The position numbers and the translations under genes are program-made. The notes under the pieces were generated by a model. It made no database searches and was not told the DNA's origin. It saw nothing but the letters and a program-made list of their open reading frames with translations. Positions 49,581 to 56,816 of a stretch of DNA of 64,000 bases are shown piece by piece (position 1 is the first letter of the stretch; each line of letters opens with the position of its first letter). This stretch comes from Candidatus Nanosynbacter sp. HMT-352 (GTDB lineage: Bacteria > Patescibacteriota > Saccharimonadia > Saccharimonadales > Saccharimonadaceae). Location: assembly GCF_022819345.1 (NCBI RefSeq), contig NZ_CP089288.1, forward strand, positions 248,001 to 312,000. The letters are read 5' to 3'.

Positions 49581-50189
49581 CTATTTTTTCAATTTGGCGA
49601 TAATCACATCTCGTCCGTCGTTTGCGCCGCCCAAGGTGCAGGAATAAAGAGTTAATTGCGGCTGATCTGTGCGTTGTTCAATTTCCACGGCGTCTGGTTT
49701 AACGCTTTGTTTTTCGCTGATGACGTAATTGTAACGCACGCCGTTATAGTCAATGATAATTTCATCGCCGACAGTCAATTTATTGATATTATAAAAAGGT
49801 GATTTTCTGAGCGTCTGCTGAGGAGTTAATCCCATAATAAAACGGTGCGCAGATAAGACAAAATTGCCGCCATCTTTTGGGTTGCCGTTTTCTGGTTTAC
49901 GCCACCACGCACCATGTTCCATTGTCTCGGCGCCGCCAGTGCTATAAGGCAAATTTATGTCGATTTTCGGTATATAAAGTCGATTTTCGGTAATTTTATT
50001 CTCAGTTTTAGTGATGAGATGAGTGGTGTGGTTGTCTTTTGGATTGATGTTTTGCGACAAAATAAGGGGCGTGCCGATGAGAGCAAGCAAGTAAACTCCG
50101 CCAAGAATCATCAAGATTGCGATTATAGTTAAGATATAGCTTTTCCAGCTTTTCTGGCGATTTTTTACTGAATCTAGCTGAAGTGACAT
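49581..50189 (-). CDS. Sortase
   Basis: 202 aa. Transpeptidase that anchors or links surface proteins. One N-terminal transmembrane helix (about 18-42, IIAILMILGGVYLLALIG), then the sortase barrel with catalytic His in VLSAHRF near 113, Cys in LYSCTLGG near 183, and Arg in GRDVI near 193. Start at ATG 50189, where TATAAT (50201-50196) ends exactly 6 nt upstream; the ATG at 50207 would include the -10. Placed antisense between rpsO and pnp. Class not determined (class E/D-like by length). Confidence 0.9.
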   Translation of the reverse strand: MSLQLDSVKNRQKSWKSYILTIIAILMILGGVYLLALIGTPLILSQNINPKDNHTTHLITKTENKITENRLYIPKIDINLPYSTGGAETMEHGAWWRKPENGNPKDGGNFVLSAHRFIMGLTPQQTLRKSPFYNINKLTVGDEIIIDYNGVRYNYVISEKQSVKPDAVEIEQRTDQPQLTLYSCTLGGANDGRDVIIAKLKK

Positions 50190-50268
50190 AAATAAATTAT
50201 AGCACACTCGTCTGTTAATAAGGTTATGTTAAGTGCGCTCGCGGCTGGCGTTTGGGCTGAGGTTTTAG

Positions 50269-50370
50269 TATAATGTAAGGAGCAATTTGTAACGCGGAAG
50301 TGATAGAGATGAGACGACTAAATTGCCAAGTAATTTCATCCCTGTTACTACCGCAAGAAAGGAGCTCTTT
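50269..50370 (+). promoter_or_regulatory. pnp -10 and structured leader
   Basis: TATAAT at 50269-50274 without a clear -35. The roughly 90-nt leader holds an outer stem GCAATTT (50282-50288) / AAATTGC (50320-50326), then AAAGGAG before the ATG. In E. coli, pnp is autoregulated through a leader hairpin; a similar role here is inference. Confidence 0.45.
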
Positions 50371-52488
50371 ATGAGTATTATCAATCCAAGCGGCAAGGAG
50401 ATTTTTAGTGTTACCACTGATTTTTGTGGTCGGCCGCTGACTTTAGAAGTGAATCGCGTCGGTTTTAGGACGACTGGTAGCGTTTTGGTGCGCTATGGCG
50501 ACACTGTAGTTTTGGGTAGCGCTCAAGTTAGTCCGCGTCCAGTGCAATTGGATTATTTTCCATTGTCAATTGATTATGAAGAAAAATTTTATGCAGCGGG
50601 TAAGATTTCTGGCAGCCGATTTATTAAGCGCGAAGGTCGCCCAAGCGATGAAGCTGTGCTGATTGGTCGATTGATTGATCGTCCGATTCGTCCGCTTTTC
50701 CCGAAAGGTTATCGACAGGAAATTCAAGTCGTCGCGACTGTTTTGAGTATGGATCCGAGTTTCCGTCCAGATGTGATTGCGATGATTGCTGCGTCTAGTG
50801 CGTTAATGTTAACTGGTACGCCGTTTGATGGTCCAGTGGCTGGTTTGCGCGTGGGTCGAGTCAATGGCGAATTTAAGGCGTTCTTGACTCCGGAAGAGCG
50901 CGAAAAGTCGGATCTTGATTTGGTTGTGGCTGGTATTGAAAGCGGTATAACAATGGTCGAGGCTGGTGCTAAAGAAGTTTCGGAAGATGTTATTGTTGAT
51001 GCGATGACATGGGCTCACCAGATGATGCAGCCAGCGATTGCCCTGCAACGCGAACTGGCGGAAAAAGTTGCGCCAGCACAGCAGGAATACGATTTAATTT
51101 TGCCAGACGAATCAATTCAGCAGACAGTTAACGCGTGGACTGATGGGAAATTTGGTGAGAAAATCCGTCGCCCGTATCCAGAGCGCAATGAAATGATTAG
51201 CGAAATTCGCGCTGAGTTCCATGAGGCGATGGCGGAAAAATTGGGACTGGACGAGGAAGAATATAGCGAAGTTCGTAGCGATTACGATGAAGCGTTCACT
51301 TTGGCTTTACATAAAGATGTTCGCCGGGGAATTGTTACCGAACGAGTTCGTCCTGATGGTCGACAATTGACCGAGGTTCGTCCGCTCAGTTCGGAAGTTG
51401 GATTCTTGCCGCGCGCTCACGGTTCCAGCTTGTTTACGCGTGGCGTGACTCAAGGAATGAATATTGTGACTTTGGCGCCGCTTAGTTATTCGCAATTGAT
51501 TGACACTATGGAAATTACCGACGGTGAGCGACGTTATATGCATCATTACAATGCGCCGGGCTATACGGTTGGTGAGGTCAAGCGAATGGGCAGTCCAGGT
51601 CGACGTGAAATTGGTCACGGATACTTGGCGGAACGTGCTTTGCTTCCAGTTTTGCCAACTGAAGAGGATTTCCCATACGCTATTCGTTCGGTGACAGAAA
51701 TTATGAGCCAGAACGGCTCCACTTCAATGGCGGCGACTTGTTCTAGCTGCTTGGCGTTGATGGATGCTGGCGTGCCAATTTCGGCTCCAGTGAGTGGAAT
51801 TGCGATGGGATTGATGATGGATGGCGATACTCCGTATGTGTTGAGCGATATCGCTGATGCTGAGGACTTTGCTGGTGATATGGACTTTAAGGTAACTGGA
51901 ACTTCAAAGGGTATTACAGCTCTTCAAATGGACATGAAGGTTCATGGACTGCCGGTGGCGATTTTGCGTCAGGCAATTGAGCAGAGTAAGGCGGGGCGTG
52001 CGCACATTTTGGAACATATGCTTAGTGTGCTTCCAGGGCCTCGTGAGTCGCTCAGTCCGTATGCACCACGAATTGAGAAGATTAAGATTGATCCGGATAA
52101 GATTGGCGTGATTATTGGTAAGGGCGGTGAGACGATCAATAAGATTACTTCGGAAACTGGCGCTGAGATTGATATTAAGGAAGATGGTTTGATTACCGTG
52201 GCCAGCCCAGACGGCGCGTCGATTGAAAAGGCTATGAACTGGATTAAGAGTCTGGTTGAGGAGCCAGAAGTCGGCAAGATTTACGAAGGTAAAGTTGTTG
52301 GCATTAAAGATTTTGGCGCGTTTGTGAATATACTTCCTGGTGTTGACGGAATGGTTCATATTTCGAAATTGGCAGAACATCGAGTTGAAAAAGTGACTGA
52401 TGTCGTGAAAGAAGGGCAAACTGTTCGCGTGAAAATTACTGGAATTGACGAGCGCGGTAAGATTAATTTGACGATGATTGGTTTATAA
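50371..52488 (+). CDS. pnp: Polynucleotide phosphorylase
   Basis: 705 aa. Phosphorolytic 3'-5' exoribonuclease. Two RNase PH cores, the second with GVTQGMNIVTLAP, GSPGRREIGHGYLAERAL, TSMAATCSSCLALMDAGVP and DLDFKVTGT-like DMDFKVTGTSKGITALQMD; then KH domain (GVIIGKGGETINKI) and S1 domain (GAFVNILPGVDGMVHISKL). Full length. ATG 50371 has AAAGGAG; the open frame upstream to 50323 is leader RNA. With RNase J and Orn it completes a decay set. Confidence 0.98.
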   Translation: MSIINPSGKEIFSVTTDFCGRPLTLEVNRVGFRTTGSVLVRYGDTVVLGSAQVSPRPVQLDYFPLSIDYEEKFYAAGKISGSRFIKREGRPSDEAVLIGRLIDRPIRPLFPKGYRQEIQVVATVLSMDPSFRPDVIAMIAASSALMLTGTPFDGPVAGLRVGRVNGEFKAFLTPEEREKSDLDLVVAGIESGITMVEAGAKEVSEDVIVDAMTWAHQMMQPAIALQRELAEKVAPAQQEYDLILPDESIQQTVNAWTDGKFGEKIRRPYPERNEMISEIRAEFHEAMAEKLGLDEEEYSEVRSDYDEAFTLALHKDVRRGIVTERVRPDGRQLTEVRPLSSEVGFLPRAHGSSLFTRGVTQGMNIVTLAPLSYSQLIDTMEITDGERRYMHHYNAPGYTVGEVKRMGSPGRREIGHGYLAERALLPVLPTEEDFPYAIRSVTEIMSQNGSTSMAATCSSCLALMDAGVPISAPVSGIAMGLMMDGDTPYVLSDIADAEDFAGDMDFKVTGTSKGITALQMDMKVHGLPVAILRQAIEQSKAGRAHILEHMLSVLPGPRESLSPYAPRIEKIKIDPDKIGVIIGKGGETINKITSETGAEIDIKEDGLITVASPDGASIEKAMNWIKSLVEEPEVGKIYEGKVVGIKDFGAFVNILPGVDGMVHISKLAEHRVEKVTDVVKEGQTVRVKITGIDERGKINLTMIGL

Positions 52489-52497
52489 ATATATAAT
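52468..52497 (+). promoter_or_regulatory. Promoter of the 302-aa membrane protein
   Basis: TTGACG (52468-52473, inside pnp), 18-bp spacer, TATAAT (52492-52497). Leader about 25 nt with TAGGAGGAA. Confidence 0.7.
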
Positions 52498-52527
52498 AGC
52501 GAAAGCGTAATTTTAGGAGGAAAATTT

Positions 52528-53436
52528 ATGGACAATAGTAATAACAACAAACCGCAAACACCGCCTCAGCCACAATTCCAGCAGGCTCCACAGCAGCCTC
52601 AGGCTCAGCAGCCTCAACCACAACAACCAGTCATGGGAGCTCCATACCAAATGCCACCAAAAAAGAAAATGAGTAAAGGTGCTTTATGGGGAATTATCGG
52701 CGGAATAATTGGACTAGTCGTAATTATCGTTGGTGTAGTCCTGGCTGTCTTACTGCTAAGTGGTCCAAGTAAGGCGGATTATAAAGCTGCTGGAGAAAAG
52801 TTAAACGAGACAATTGAGATATACAATAAGGCGGCTTCGTCGCTTTCGTACATCTCCACTTCAGAAACTGAGACTTCATTGAAATCCAATCGTGATAAGC
52901 TCGCTAAAACAAAGAGCGAAGTTAACGACAGGTTGGCTGAGATAGGTAAAATGAAGGCCATTACAGGCGACAAAGAGGTTCGTGAAAAGTATGAGGCTCT
53001 GAAGAACAAACTAGAAAAGTTCAATACAGCCGTGGATGCCTTTGAAGAAGTATACGAGAAGATTATGCCAGTGATAATTGAATTTTCTGACGGTAGGAAC
53101 AGCTCTAACTTTTCTAGCGTAGAAAGCACGATTAGGAAGGCTCGACAGAATCTTAAGAATGTTGATGCTAAGAATGAAACTAATAAAAAGTTTATTAGAG
53201 ATTTTACTGCCAAGCTAGAAAAAATCGAAAAGATGCTGCCGAAGGTCGCGGAGATGAAGACTGACTATAAAAAGTATAATTCCAACTATATGAGTGAATT
53301 TTATGACAGTCTTACCGCGATTCAGAAGCCTATTAATGAATGGACATCAGGAATACAGAAGTTGGCAGAAGAGGGCGAAATTCGCGATGAATTAAATGAC
53401 CTAGGAACTATACTGGCAGACAAGGTAAATAAATAG
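52528..53436 (+). CDS. Unknown membrane protein with Pro/Gln-rich head and coiled coil
   Basis: 302 aa. Residues 7-45 are Pro/Gln-rich (PQPQFQQAPQQPQAQQPQPQ), one transmembrane helix at about 51-76 (GIIGGIIGLVVIIVGVVLAVLLL), then a helical, coiled-coil-like extracytoplasmic part (KYEALKNKLEKFNTAVDAFE, IRKARQNLKNVDAKN). Strong promoter, good Shine-Dalgarno, and terminator make it a single-gene unit. Probably a surface or envelope protein. Not recognised. Confidence 0.7.
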   Translation: MDNSNNNKPQTPPQPQFQQAPQQPQAQQPQPQQPVMGAPYQMPPKKKMSKGALWGIIGGIIGLVVIIVGVVLAVLLLSGPSKADYKAAGEKLNETIEIYNKAASSLSYISTSETETSLKSNRDKLAKTKSEVNDRLAEIGKMKAITGDKEVREKYEALKNKLEKFNTAVDAFEEVYEKIMPVIIEFSDGRNSSNFSSVESTIRKARQNLKNVDAKNETNKKFIRDFTAKLEKIEKMLPKVAEMKTDYKKYNSNYMSEFYDSLTAIQKPINEWTSGIQKLAEEGEIRDELNDLGTILADKVNK

Positions 53437-53453
53437 TTCTGCTAAATATCATA

Positions 53454-53481
53454 AGCGCCTCGTTTTTTGCGGGGCGTTTTT
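53454..53481 (+). terminator. Intrinsic terminator
   Basis: CGCCTCG and CGGGGCG arms around a T-rich loop (53456-53476), followed by five T. The udg -10 begins 3 nt later. Confidence 0.8.
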
Positions 53482-53495
53482 GATAGAATAAATAT

Positions 53496-54077
53496 ATGGA
53501 CAAGCAGACTAAATTGGACGCGTTGGCGGAAGAAATTGTAAAAGAGAAGGTTTGCTCGGATTTGGCTGATCAGGCGACGCAGCTTGTTATGGGCGATGGA
53601 AATCCTGATGCTGGTATCGTTTTTATTGGTGAAGCGCCGGGGAAGAATGAAGATCTGCAGGGCAAGCCGTTTGTCGGTGCTGCGGGAAAATTCCTTGATG
53701 AGATGCTAAAGTCTGCCAATTTACAGCGGTCAGATGTATATATTACCAATATTGTTAAGTATCGACCGCCGAATAATCGCGACCCATTGCCAGAGGAGAA
53801 GCGTCAATTTTGGCCATATTTACTCAGGCAATTAGAAATCATTCAGCCAAAGGCTATTCTGACCTTAGGGCGGCACAGCGGCGGCGGATTTATTCCGGGA
53901 TTGCAGATCAGTAAAGAACACGGTCGTCCACGTAAAGTGCGTCTGCACGAGCTTGAATTCGTAGTGATTCCGTTATATCATCCAGCCGCTGCGCTTTATA
54001 ACGGCGGTATGCGTCAGACTTTAATTGACGATTTTATTCAGGCTGTGGAATTTGTGAAGAATAATAGCGGCGCTTAA
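53496..54077 (+). CDS. Uracil-DNA glycosylase family 4, without Fe-S cysteines
   Basis: 193 aa. Removes uracil from DNA. GEAPGKNEDLQGKPFVGAAG near 45-64, ITNIVKYRPPNNRDP near 84-98, and PLYHPAAALYNGGMR near 160 define family 4. Family enzymes have four cysteines for a 4Fe-4S cluster; here the protein has a single cysteine (C20), and KCRPP reads KYRPP. So the cluster is lost. An extended -10 (TGATAGAAT, 53481-53489) ends 6 nt before the ATG. Confidence 0.9.
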   Translation: MDKQTKLDALAEEIVKEKVCSDLADQATQLVMGDGNPDAGIVFIGEAPGKNEDLQGKPFVGAAGKFLDEMLKSANLQRSDVYITNIVKYRPPNNRDPLPEEKRQFWPYLLRQLEIIQPKAILTLGRHSGGGFIPGLQISKEHGRPRKVRLHELEFVVIPLYHPAAALYNGGMRQTLIDDFIQAVEFVKNNSGA

Positions 54078-54090
54078 TTAGACTATTTTC

Positions 54091-54162
54091 TTGCAAAAGT
54101 TTCTCAGACGTAGTATAGTGGATAGTCGATATCTATTATATCTAAGTCGAGAAAGGATTTGT
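54091..54162 (+). promoter_or_regulatory. Promoter and possible operator of the Rrf2-YhgE operon
   Basis: TTGCAA (54091-54096), 17-bp spacer, TATAGT (54114-54119). Downstream repeats ATATCTA-TTATATCTA and GATA-GTCGA-TATC (54121-54146) sit where a repressor could bind. Rrf2-family regulators often control their own operon. AAAGGA precedes the ATG. Confidence 0.6.
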
Positions 54163-54597
54163 ATGAGATTATCGGGAGCTGTTGAACAAGCGTGTTGCAT
54201 TATGGCAATTCTGGCGGATCCGAAAAGGACGACGCCGGTAACTAATGATGCGCTGGCGGAAAAGATGCTGGTTTCGCCGACGTACTTGAAGAAAATTAGT
54301 CGGAAATTGGTAATAGCAAAGCTAATCACTTCAACTCAGGGAGCTGGCGGCGGATTTATTTTAGCGAGAAAAATGAACGAAGTTACGTTGCATGATGTTG
54401 TCCTTGCAATTGAAGGAGAGTCGCCATTTTTTCAGCCTCAGGGAATTATTGAGAGAGTTTTTCAATCGCGTCCTCGTCAGGTGGAAATTGGCATGAATAT
54501 GATAGAAAAGGTTTTTTCTGAAGCGCAGGAAAAGTGGAGTGAATATTTGAAAACTGTGACGCTGGAAGATGTCACAAAGGAGGTTACACATGATTAA
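54163..54597 (+). CDS. Rrf2 family transcriptional regulator
   Basis: 144 aa. Winged helix-turn-helix: LSGAVEQACCIMAILAD, TNDALAEKMLVSPTYLKKIS and the recognition part ITSTQGAGGGFILAR, then TLHDVVLAIEGE. The cysteine triad that binds Fe-S in IscR is absent (region reads EGESPFFQPQGI), so it senses something else, as in YwnA-like members. Start at ATG 54163 with AAAGGA. Overlaps the YhgE gene by 8 nt, which suggests it controls that transporter-like gene. Confidence 0.88.
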   Translation: MRLSGAVEQACCIMAILADPKRTTPVTNDALAEKMLVSPTYLKKISRKLVIAKLITSTQGAGGGFILARKMNEVTLHDVVLAIEGESPFFQPQGIIERVFQSRPRQVEIGMNMIEKVFSEAQEKWSEYLKTVTLEDVTKEVTHD

Positions 54598-56674
54598 AAA
54601 TAAGATGTTACGAGCCGAGTGGAAGCATTTGTTTAATAATAAAATATTGCTGATATCCATGGCTGTGATTTCGTTTATCCCGATTTTGTATAGTGGATTT
54701 TTCCTAGGCTCAATTTGGGATCCGTACGGACAAACAAAAAACTTACCGGTGGCGTTCGTGAACGAAGATAAGGGCGCTAGCTTAAACGGTAAAGTGCTGA
54801 ATGTCGGCGAATCCGTCGAGAAAAAACTGAAAGATAATCACGATTTGGGTTGGGAGTTTGTCAGTAAACAACAAGCAGACGAAGGCGTGAATAGCGGGCA
54901 TTTTTATGCAGTAGTAACTATTCCGTCCGACTTTTCGCAGAAAGCGGCGTCAATTACCGAATCTGAACCTCAGCAGGCGGTTATTAATTTTACGACCACG
55001 CCAGCGAAAAACTATATCGGTTCGCTAGTCAGCAATCAAGCTGCCGCCAAGGTTAAATCTTCGGTGTCTGAACAAATCACTCAGGCGTACGCTAAGGGAA
55101 TTTTGGAGAATTTGGACAAGCTTGGAATAGGGCTGGATGCGGCAGCTAACGGCGCGTCAACTTTGCACGACGGATTAGGGCGATTGCAATCTGGCACACA
55201 AACATACGTTGGCGGCGTTAAGCAATTAGCGGTAAATCAGCAATCCTTGACTGGCGGACTGGCGCAACTCAGCGACGGTTCTCGTAAATTGCAGGCGGGG
55301 TTGGGGCAATTGTCGAACAATTTGCCGACCGAATCTCAATTGTCACAATTATCTGACGGCATGAAACAATTGCAATCGGGCATAAATCAGTTAAACGCCA
55401 GCGTGAGTAACCCATCGCCAGCGCTCGTGGCGCTGAAAAATAAGGTAGAAACGACCGCGCAAACTTTGGTGCAAACAATGAAAGATTCGGAGTCCGACTT
55501 GTCGGCGGCGGGCGATACTTTGCGGACTTTGGGCGCGCAAGCAGCCGCTTCTGGCAGTGAATCTACGACGATAAGTTTGTCGCAAATTAGCAATATTTCT
55601 CGAGCATTCACAGAAACTCAGACAATTATTGAGCAGACGACAACGCTACTTAAAGATCTTCGAGTGCTAACTCAACAATTATCGGCGCAACAAACGCAAC
55701 TTCGGGCTGGAGTTTCTACATTGAATAAAGGCGTGAATCAATTGGCACCAAACGCGATCACCGCATTTAACGGCTATAACAGCGTGCGATTCGCAAATAA
55801 TCAATTGCTGGCGGGCTCGGCAAGCTTAGCAAACGGCTTAAGCGAAGCAAAATCGGGCAGCCAAAAATTGGCGAATGGCGCGAGTTTGTTAGAAAGTCGC
55901 TCGGGCGCGTTAATTGACGGAACTTCGCAACTGGCAAGCGGCGCGGATACGCTGGCGAATAAATTGGCGGATGCTTCTAATCGCATAAAAATTCAACCAA
56001 CTGGCGCTACGACTCAGCAGCAAATTGCAAATCCAGTGAAGTCGGAAATGACCGAAAAGGGCAATGTTCCAAACTATGGATACGCTTTGTCGCCGTATGT
56101 TTTGTCGCTAAGTTTGTTCGTTGGAGCACTCGTTCTGAACGTTATTTATCCGATCCGCAAAACTTTTTCCGAGCAAGAAAGTGCGATTCGTTGGTGGCTA
56201 TCTAAAGCTTCGGTGGCTGGCGTGGCAGCCTTTATGCAAGCAACAATTTTGATGTTGGTGATGGTGTTTTTCTTAGGGCTAACTCCAGAGCATCCAGCGC
56301 ATTTCATCGGGGCAATTTATCTGACGTCGTTTGCATATATGTCGATTGTGTCGCTTTTGGTGATTGTTTTGGACAATCCAGGGCGGTTCCTAGCGATGGT
56401 TCTTTTGGTGCTCCAATTGGGATCCAGTGAAGGAACATTCCCAATCCAAACTGCCAACGGATTCTTCCAAGCAATTAATCCGCTAGTGCCGATGACTTAC
56501 TCGATTCGTGCATTGCGCCAGGCTATTTCGGGCGGGCTAGATAACGCATTTTACGGCGGCAGTATGTGGGTTTTGGCTGGATTCTTGTTGGTGGCTAATT
56601 TATTGACAATCGGCTTCTTCGCCTATCGTGGCAAGCGTAAATTCGCACACACGTCGGTGGATGGCGACGATTAA
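54590..56674 (+). CDS. YhgE/Pip family membrane protein
   Basis: 694 aa. One N-terminal transmembrane helix (about 18-40), a large extracytoplasmic region with helical repeats (GLAQLSDGSRKLQAGLGQLS, GLSEAKSGSQKLANGASLLE, each LxxG-type), and a C-terminal ABC-2-like block of five to six helices (FVGALVLNVIYPIRK, LVIVLDNPGRFLAMVLLVLQ). YhgE/Pip proteins include phage-infection protein and type VII-related or efflux components. AAGGAGG 8 nt upstream. Probable exporter or host-contact factor under the Rrf2 regulator. Confidence 0.88.
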   Translation: MIKNKMLRAEWKHLFNNKILLISMAVISFIPILYSGFFLGSIWDPYGQTKNLPVAFVNEDKGASLNGKVLNVGESVEKKLKDNHDLGWEFVSKQQADEGVNSGHFYAVVTIPSDFSQKAASITESEPQQAVINFTTTPAKNYIGSLVSNQAAAKVKSSVSEQITQAYAKGILENLDKLGIGLDAAANGASTLHDGLGRLQSGTQTYVGGVKQLAVNQQSLTGGLAQLSDGSRKLQAGLGQLSNNLPTESQLSQLSDGMKQLQSGINQLNASVSNPSPALVALKNKVETTAQTLVQTMKDSESDLSAAGDTLRTLGAQAAASGSESTTISLSQISNISRAFTETQTIIEQTTTLLKDLRVLTQQLSAQQTQLRAGVSTLNKGVNQLAPNAITAFNGYNSVRFANNQLLAGSASLANGLSEAKSGSQKLANGASLLESRSGALIDGTSQLASGADTLANKLADASNRIKIQPTGATTQQQIANPVKSEMTEKGNVPNYGYALSPYVLSLSLFVGALVLNVIYPIRKTFSEQESAIRWWLSKASVAGVAAFMQATILMLVMVFFLGLTPEHPAHFIGAIYLTSFAYMSIVSLLVIVLDNPGRFLAMVLLVLQLGSSEGTFPIQTANGFFQAINPLVPMTYSIRALRQAISGGLDNAFYGGSMWVLAGFLLVANLLTIGFFAYRGKRKFAHTSVDGDD

Positions 56675-56701
56675 TTTACCTCTGTTATAAAACATTGTTC
56701 T

Positions 56702-56730
56702 TTGACAAAATATGAGCGGTTTGCTAATAT
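56702..56730 (+). promoter_or_regulatory. rnj promoter
   Basis: TTGACA (56702-56707), 17-bp spacer, TAATAT (56725-56730). The 80-nt leader includes AGAGG...CCTCT, a possible hairpin, before AAGGAG. Confidence 0.75.
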
Positions 56731-56816
56731 AAGAGTACTAACTAGAGGAATTTACATCAGTTCACCTCTATACCTGGTTTTTGAATTATATTGTAATAAA
56801 AAAGGAGTATAACAAT

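Noticed and set aside
54091..54162. Extending the Rrf2 start upstream to 54091
   Set aside because: That region is the promoter (TTGCAA-17-TATAGT), and AAAGGA points to the ATG at 54163.
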